Origin: Pricia mediterranea
GTDB taxonomy: Bacteria; Bacteroidota; Bacteroidia; Flavobacteriales; Flavobacteriaceae
Direction of reading: 5' to 3'
Length of the DNA stretch: 64,000 nucleotides
NCBI RefSeq assembly: GCF_032248455.1
Contig: NZ_JAVTTP010000001.1
Location: forward strand, 124,001 to 188,000
The translations under genes and the position numbers were made by a program. The notes below the pieces were generated by a model. The model worked only from the letters and a program-made list of their open reading frames with translations. It had not been told where the DNA came from and did not search any database. Shown piece after piece: positions 58,508-64,000 of this stretch (positions are counted from its first letter, which is position 1; every line of letters begins with the position of its first letter).

Positions 58508-58789
58508 ATCAATCGTTTAATAGAGCATTTTGAGAAAGTTACTAAAATTTCTTCCATAAAATAAACTCTTTAAGAAAGGTGCGATTTGTAAAGAGTATAA
58601 TTTTAATTGAAGTATTTAAAAACAGTATTTTACTACAACTTCAATACTCTTATGCTTTGATGTAACTAATTACTTGTTGAAATTATTTACTTTTATATTT
58701 CAGCCTCTATTTAATGAAACATGCCATTCAAACCATTAATCGTACAGCATCGGCATTTGGATTAAAAGACCAAAGATGTTAGGAACCGT

Positions 58790-59283
58790 TTGATTTCCAC
58801 AAAGAAAATCTTAAAATATTCTAGCTTGGTCTTGGTGGCATTGTTACCTGTACAGTTTTACACTACTAAAAATTCAGTGCTTTTGATGGGACTTCCTATT
58901 CCAATGCTTTTGTATGGGCTGTCAAGATTATTAAAACGGAAGGTTCAAAAAATGAGAATCTACTCCTATACCTATTCTTCACTATTTCCATTTAAAGTTT
59001 ATATCGCTCCCGATGCCCACCGTATCAATGATATGTTCATCCATGGGAAAATCTATATCATCGACGGGCATACCTCCTATCGGGTTCCCTGAATTTTACC
59101 GAGAGTGGTGCGAAGTACAACTATGAAACACGGGTCAGGGTTACGGATGTGGAAGCAGTCCAGAAAATCAATGTCGAATTTGAGGAACCTTACCATCTTG
59201 AATCCCTAGCCTTTATTGGAATAAAGGAATGGGGTAGCTATCTGGACCCTGAGCCTTTAAACTATAAAAGTACATTCTTCTAA
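58790..59283 (+). pseudogene. Frameshifted phospholipase D-like protein with membrane segment
   Basis: The first part, from a TTG at 58790, has two hydrophobic stretches (SLVLVALLPVQFY and SVLLMGLPIPMLLYGL) and then half of an HKD motif, H-G-K-I-Y-I-I-D, near residue 87. It stops at 59090. One frame over, the sequence resumes as GSLNFTESGAKYNYETRVRV, which is exactly how a PLD motif continues (GSxNxT, then N-x-E). It ends at TAA 59281. One missing base near 59080 explains the break. Only one HKD half-site remains, so the family member was a dimer or has lost its N terminus. Confidence 0.75.
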
Positions 59284-59410
59284 TGTTGCTATACAACCCT
59301 TTCATGATGAATTCAGTAGGGCATAAAGCAATTTCGGAATCATTGTCAAAACCAGATTACTTTATCATTTAGACTTTCGCTATGAGGCATTAAAAGATGT
59401 TTATTTGTGC

Positions 59411-59441
59411 TTTGTATTTCAGTTTAAATCGGGTAAATTCG
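59411..59441 (+). promoter_or_regulatory. Promoter of the PHP-ATPase gene
   Basis: TTTG (59411-59414), 19 bp, then TAAATTCG (59434-59441) gives a near-consensus promoter 35 bp before the start codon. Confidence 0.55.
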
Positions 59442-59475
59442 GATTATTCTTACAAGGTAAAATAAGAGATAAAAT

Positions 59476-62277
59476 ATGAATAAAGGAACAAGGTTTTTTA
59501 ATTGTGATTTTCAAGTTCATTCACCAAGGGATATAAATTGGACAGGGAATAAACCCGTAACTGATACTGATAGAAATGCCTATGCCGACACGTTTGTCCT
59601 TGCATGTCGGGAAAAAGGAATTAACGCTGTTGCAATTACCGACCATCACGATTTATCTTTTTTCCCTTACATTAAGAATGCTGCTAATAATGAAGTTGAT
59701 TCTGAAGGGGAGCCAATTCGTGAGAGTGATAAGTTAGTCGTTTTTCCAGGAATCGAATTAACTCTAAGCAATCCGCCTTGCCAAGCACTTTTACTATTGG
59801 ATGCAAATTTTCCTGAAGACCAGCTGATAAGGGTTCTCCATAAATTGGCCATCGAGCCAAATCCAATTGAAGAACCTTCGACCAAAGAAACCATTCCTAT
59901 TCCATCAGATGTAATAAATGGTTTAAATGATTTGCAAATCAAACTGGACACCATTGATGTCTTAAAAGGAAAGTATATAGTTCTTCCCCACACTTCCAGG
60001 GGACATAAGGGATTGTTGCGTAGAGACTTTTACGAGCATTATATAAAGATGCCCTGTGTTGGGGGTTATGCGGATGGAGCGTTGTCGGATAATCAGGGCC
60101 TTAAAAATATCTTAGAAGGAAAAGATAGGAATTATGGTTTTAAGTCAATCGCTGTTTTTCAAACATCTGACAACCGAAAAGAAACTTTTGAGGATTTGGG
60201 GACGGCTACCACTTGGGTAAAATGGGCAACCCCGACAGCCGAGGCACTGAGGCAAGCCTGTCTGGCGAAAGAATCAAGAATGTCCCTTACCGAACCAGTT
60301 TTACCACAAGTCTTTATCAGCAGAATAAGCGTAACAAATTCCAAGTTTCTTGGACGCGTTGAACTTGAATTGAATCAACAATACAGCGCATTCATCGGAG
60401 GCCGAGGTACTGGGAAATCTACACTGCTGGAATATATAAGATGGGGATTGTGCGATCAAATATTGGGTGTGGACAAGTATGATTCAGAATCGGAAATACT
60501 AAAAAGAAGGCGGACCTTGATTGAGAAAACCCTGGTTCCTTTTGCGGGAGAAATAAGAATTGTGGCATCGATCAATGGAATTGAACACATTGTCAAGAGA
60601 AATTCAGTTTCCAAGGAAATACTGCTAAAAATTGGGGATGGTGAATTTGAAAAAGCCTCGGAGGATGAAGTAAGACGTCTTATTCCCATTCAGGCTTATA
60701 GCCAAAAGCAGTTGAGTAGTGTGGGGGTTCGAACAGATGAATTAAAGAGATTTATTCAACAACCCATAGCCAATGAGTTGAACAATATAGGGTTTAATTT
60801 ACGTGAGGTATCAAAAAACTTGAAAAACGCCTATGGCAACCTTGTCCGAAAAATCGAAATTCAGAATGAAATCGATGAACTACGGCTGCAATCAAAATCT
60901 GTCCATGAGCAAGTTCAAAATCTCAGAAATTTGTTAAAGGGGCTTACGGAAGAAGACAAAAAAGTTATTGAGAATAAAGAGTTGTTCGAAAACGAGCAGA
61001 CATACATACAGGAATCTACTAATGAAATAGCCCTTTTTGAAGAAAAGTTCAAGTCTATAGCAAAATCTTTAAAGAACTATCCTTCCCAATTGGACGATGA
61101 AACAAAAATTCTAAACGAAAAGCTTATTGGTGAACTCCAATCCAGCAAAACCAAGTTGTTCGGTGACATTGGTAAAAACTTGGAAAAGATAATCGATTTG
61201 TTCAATGAAGAGAACCTTGAGGATTACAATGATAGCATTACCAAATGGAAAGCCCTAAAAAAGAGTTTTGATATCTCTTACGATCAAATAAAAGAGAAGG
61301 CATCTGCCAACGAGAGTATAATTAAAGAGATAAATAAACTGGAAGCACGATTAAGGGAATTGACGGATTCCATCAATGATAGGCTATCCAAAATCAAGGA
61401 ACTGGGAAATCCTGAATCTGTGTTCGCTGCGGAAAAAATCAAATGGTATAGCCTTCACCAAGAAAAAATAGACCTACTTGATAAACAAGCAAAACTGTTC
61501 ACGGAGTTATCGAAGGGACTTATCCAGGCCGAAGTGACCAAGAGCATAAATATTCGATCAATTCAAGAATTGCTGCTTACTTCATTTACAGGAACACGGA
61601 TCAGCAAAGAGAAAATAGACGGTATTTGTAATCAAATTACGGAGAATGAATCTCCCTTGGATTCATGGAAGCAAGCCCTTGAAGAACTTAAAAGTTTGGC
61701 AGAATATAGAATACTTGAGAATAAACCCATTGAACTCCCTGAAACGCCCACACTGACAGCGGCGGGCCTAAATGATATAAACAAGCAGCGAATTGCGGAA
61801 CTTTTCAATCCGGAAAATTGGCTTTCCATGCTTACTCAGGAAATCGAATTTGAGCCTAAATTCTTTTATGCAACAGGAAATCAGATGGACGATATAATTC
61901 CTTTTTCTGAGGCTTCCGCAGGTCAACAAGCAACTGCATTGCTCTCAGTTCTTTTAAACCAGGAAGGAATTCCCTTGTTGATCGATCAACCTGAAGACGA
62001 TATTGATAATAGGGCAATCACGGAGATAATTGAAAATATCTGGACGGCAAAAAGCAAAAGACAATTAATATTTACCAGTCATAATGCAAATTTGGTAGTT
62101 AACGGGGACGCTGAGCTTGTTGTTTGCTGCGACTATAAAGAGTCAAGTCAACAGACACAGGGAGAAATCAAGCACGAGGGAGCTATAGACAATTCTGAAA
62201 TTAGGGATGAGATTACTCTAATAATGGAAGGTGGTGAAAAGGCCTTCAAACTGAGGAAGGAAAAATATGGCTTCTAA
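59476..62277 (+). CDS. PHP-domain/SMC-like ATPase (TrlF-type), candidate defence protein
   Basis: This is a 933-residue protein. The N-terminal 1-270 form a PHP-type phosphoesterase domain with metal ligands DFQVHSPRD (His15) and AITDHHDL (Asp56, His57, His58). The ATPase has Walker A GGRGTGKST at about 308-316, a long coiled-coil-rich middle (about 430-700), the ABC signature-like ASAGQQATALL near 813, and Walker B IPLLIDQPEDDID near 832. The His switch is in FTSHNANLVV. Such a fusion resembles SMC/RecN-like ATPases of phage and plasmid defence. The activity is an inference. A 120-residue gene follows 51 bp later and probably belongs to it. Confidence 0.88.
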   Translation: MNKGTRFFNCDFQVHSPRDINWTGNKPVTDTDRNAYADTFVLACREKGINAVAITDHHDLSFFPYIKNAANNEVDSEGEPIRESDKLVVFPGIELTLSNPPCQALLLLDANFPEDQLIRVLHKLAIEPNPIEEPSTKETIPIPSDVINGLNDLQIKLDTIDVLKGKYIVLPHTSRGHKGLLRRDFYEHYIKMPCVGGYADGALSDNQGLKNILEGKDRNYGFKSIAVFQTSDNRKETFEDLGTATTWVKWATPTAEALRQACLAKESRMSLTEPVLPQVFISRISVTNSKFLGRVELELNQQYSAFIGGRGTGKSTLLEYIRWGLCDQILGVDKYDSESEILKRRRTLIEKTLVPFAGEIRIVASINGIEHIVKRNSVSKEILLKIGDGEFEKASEDEVRRLIPIQAYSQKQLSSVGVRTDELKRFIQQPIANELNNIGFNLREVSKNLKNAYGNLVRKIEIQNEIDELRLQSKSVHEQVQNLRNLLKGLTEEDKKVIENKELFENEQTYIQESTNEIALFEEKFKSIAKSLKNYPSQLDDETKILNEKLIGELQSSKTKLFGDIGKNLEKIIDLFNEENLEDYNDSITKWKALKKSFDISYDQIKEKASANESIIKEINKLEARLRELTDSINDRLSKIKELGNPESVFAAEKIKWYSLHQEKIDLLDKQAKLFTELSKGLIQAEVTKSINIRSIQELLLTSFTGTRISKEKIDGICNQITENESPLDSWKQALEELKSLAEYRILENKPIELPETPTLTAAGLNDINKQRIAELFNPENWLSMLTQEIEFEPKFFYATGNQMDDIIPFSEASAGQQATALLSVLLNQEGIPLLIDQPEDDIDNRAITEIIENIWTAKSKRQLIFTSHNANLVVNGDAELVVCCDYKESSQQTQGEIKHEGAIDNSEIRDEITLIMEGGEKAFKLRKEKYGF

Positions 62278-62328
62278 AAATGATTATTAAATAATTTACG
62301 TAATTTATATTCTTAAAAACCATCACAA

Positions 62329-62691
62329 ATGCAGGATTTAAAATTGGGATTAGAGGGGGATAACAACCAAATTTTGGATTATCTGGTTGACAACATCATT
62401 ATAGAGGGTCTTTACATCACGGCCGATAATAGTAAGATTCGTGCAAATTGTACAGTATTCAACATCCGAATGACTGACCCCATTTCAGATAATCAAATAG
62501 CCCATAGGATTACAAAAATCAACAACGTATCCATTCTTACAATTAAATCTTCAGACGAAAATCTTGTTCAGTTTCTTATCGGCAATGATTTGGATATCGA
62601 GGAAATGAAAAGTTTGCCCAGAGAGATGCTTTCTAGGGAAGTCGAAAATTTAATTCAACAGGCTTATATGATGGCTTCTTTCAAATTATAG
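62329..62691 (+). CDS. Hypothetical small partner of the PHP-ATPase
   Basis: This is a 120-residue soluble protein with no signal, cysteine or known motif. It is mixed alpha/beta (IIIEGLYITADNSKIRANC, NVSILTIKSSDENLVQFL, then a C-terminal helix REVENLIQQAYMMASF). It is on the same strand as the ATPase, 51 bp after it, so an operon is likely. It could be a subunit or regulator; no function can be read. Confidence 0.75.
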   Translation: MQDLKLGLEGDNNQILDYLVDNIIIEGLYITADNSKIRANCTVFNIRMTDPISDNQIAHRITKINNVSILTIKSSDENLVQFLIGNDLDIEEMKSLPREMLSREVENLIQQAYMMASFKL

Positions 62692-62698
62692 GGTACTA

Positions 62699-63742
62699 TT
62701 AAAGGGAAAGAAGTATATCTTGAGATTCCAAAACTTCTTCTCCAAAATTAAATATAAACTTAATCTCAATACAGTTTCCAGGCAAACCGTCCAAAAACTC
62801 TTCAAGTTTGACATGAAATCTTGTGGGCTCTTTGGCCCTGAAAATTATTGGGTCTTCCAGTTCTTTCGTTGTCTTCTTTTTTGAGAAATCAACTTTCATT
62901 GCAAACATATCAAGAGACTTTAATATCCGTTCCGGTCCCGGCCCTTTCATTACCGTCCAGAAATCCATTACGCAGACGGTAATGCTGTACAATAGGAACA
63001 AACGATTGGAATTATTGATAAAAGAAAAATCAAATATCGGATCCTTTATTTTATTTTCAGGGGGAATCCCTTGTTCATTGCAGATAAAAACATTTTTTTT
63101 CGATTCGGAGACACTCCAATTGCATCTTTTGGCATCAAGGATCACCCTAACCAACTGAAAGCCTAAAGAATCGTCTTGAGCGTGTTGGAATAATTCAGGG
63201 TAATAGGATTGACCAATATGAGGATGTCTCATCATCAGATCAATAATTTTGGTATGCCCCCAATGCTCAATGGTAAAATAGTCGCGCATGGGAAAATCCC
63301 CATGCTTAATTTTGAAATCAACCATATCGTCTAGAGTAAAGTTGAATTCCAGCCCTTTCTTAAGCTCTTCAAACCAACTGATTTGGGATTTCAAGAAGTC
63401 TTCAGGAGTAATGAGTATCCATGAAATCAGATTTTCATTTTCCTCAAATGCTTTCCTAACGGATTCTTTTATGTTTTTTTTCTGGTGGGATGTTAGGTTT
63501 TGTGGATAAAACTTATATTGATAACCGGTTATTTGGGTACCAATTTTTCTGGGGCTTTTTGATTTTGAAAAGGCATCTAATCCCTTGTAATCTCCATTAG
63601 CATCCGAAAATGAATTGAAACGATGGTTGATACACTCCATTTCTGAGGCCAACAAAAGATTCATTATACGTGCGAACTCATTTCCACCCTCGCTTCCGCG
63701 ATTGATTCTTTGGTAAAGGGTAGAAACATTGAGTATTGGCAT
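62699..63742 (-). CDS. PD-(D/E)xK nuclease-like protein, hypothetical
   Basis: This is a 347-residue soluble protein. The N-terminal 1-115 look like a restriction-endonuclease fold: GGNEFARIMNLLLASE, then DYKGLDAF (Asp56 in a possible active site), then GYQYKFYP with Gln75-x-Lys77, then helix HQKKNIKESVRKAF and ISWILITPEDF. The D...QxK spacing fits a PD-(D/E)xK variant. The C-terminal 200 residues match nothing I recognise. It converges with the ATPase partner gene, the stops being 7 bp apart. A role in DNA targeting is an inference. Confidence 0.68.
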   Translation of the reverse strand: MPILNVSTLYQRINRGSEGGNEFARIMNLLLASEMECINHRFNSFSDANGDYKGLDAFSKSKSPRKIGTQITGYQYKFYPQNLTSHQKKNIKESVRKAFEENENLISWILITPEDFLKSQISWFEELKKGLEFNFTLDDMVDFKIKHGDFPMRDYFTIEHWGHTKIIDLMMRHPHIGQSYYPELFQHAQDDSLGFQLVRVILDAKRCNWSVSESKKNVFICNEQGIPPENKIKDPIFDFSFINNSNRLFLLYSITVCVMDFWTVMKGPGPERILKSLDMFAMKVDFSKKKTTKELEDPIIFRAKEPTRFHVKLEEFLDGLPGNCIEIKFIFNFGEEVLESQDILLSL

Positions 63743-64000
63743 TGATTTCTTTTTATTAGGTTAATCCATACTTCGAACTATCATTTGAAAAGGGAATTTC
63801 ACTAGCTTTAGAAAACAACCTTATCCAAAAATATGCTAGAAGATAAAGAATTACTGAAAACTGAATCACTATCCCAATTTTACTAGTACATCGAAAAGAA
63901 TGCCATAAGGTTGAAGTTGAACTATGCACTTGTTTCTTCCATTGCACATTACAAGGAAAAAACTGAAATATCCCACGAAAAAAAACAATTGGTTTGGGAA
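63743..64000. other. Window edge, no gene seen
   Basis: The last 258 bases hold no convincing frame. A 63-codon minus-strand frame at 63756-63947 has no recognisable feature and is probably chance. Confidence 0.4.

Noticed and set aside
63756-63947. 63-codon minus-strand frame at the right edge
   Set aside because: It shows no domain or signal, lies directly upstream of the nuclease-like gene start, and is within the range expected by chance in AT-rich DNA.

Overview
The window is chromosomal DNA from a member of the Bacteroidota, most likely a marine Flavobacteriaceae species. The evidence is promoters of the TTTG-N19/21-TAnnTTTG type, IntDOT-like and other Bacteroidota-style tyrosine integrases, a bifunctional ThrA followed by ThrB and ThrC, and many genes with weak ribosome binding sites. 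No species can be named from sequence alone.

Layout. (1) 1-9277: an insecticidal-toxin-complex (Tc) locus on the minus strand. One giant SpvB/RHS (TcB-TcC-like) protein is followed by the start of a TcA-like protein whose N terminus carries two ribosomal L7/L12 C-terminal-domain-like modules; a divergent AraC regulator sits next door. (2) 9600-12150: a sulfatase, a gene remnant and a mostly empty stretch ending in a strong minus-strand terminator. (3) 12161-29972: a 17.8-kb integrated element in the 3' end of tRNA-Pro, bounded by a 17-bp direct repeat. It carries an IntDOT-like integrase broken by a frameshift, an IS256-family insertion and a two-operon regulon. The regulon encodes a molybdenum hydroxylase, a flavodoxin, aldo/keto reductases, cupins, a carboxymuconolactone decarboxylase-like protein, a quinol monooxygenase-like protein and three hydrolases. 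Almost all of these proteins carry export signals. Two matching promoter/operator units and one intact plus one decayed AraC gene show that the regulon arose by duplication. (4) 29957-42314: core genes: tRNA-Pro, tRNA-Ser, a PgpH-like HD phosphodiesterase, thiolase, a TPR protein, gyrA, clpC, a small conserved protein and a nitrilase-family amidohydrolase. (5) 42438-46191: an accessory patch with an MBOAT-like protein, a membrane protein, an orphan HigA-like regulator, a small exported protein, a HigBA-like toxin-antitoxin pair, and two long dyad-symmetric repeats that separate these genes like cassettes. (6) 46423-56569: core metabolism: nnr, the thrABC operon with a threonine-rich leader peptide under a clear promoter, gcvT, an SDR protein, phhB and yebC. 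(7) 56692-64000: a second tyrosine integrase and an accessory region resembling a defence island, with a frameshifted phospholipase D-like gene, a PHP-SMC-type ATPase with a small partner, and a convergent PD-(D/E)xK-like protein.

The best candidates for undescribed biology are the L7/L12-like modules on the Tc protein, the exported redox/hydrolase regulon with its duplicated operator architecture, the hairpin repeats around the toxin-antitoxin cassettes, the Thr leader peptide, and the PHP-ATPase/nuclease-like pair.
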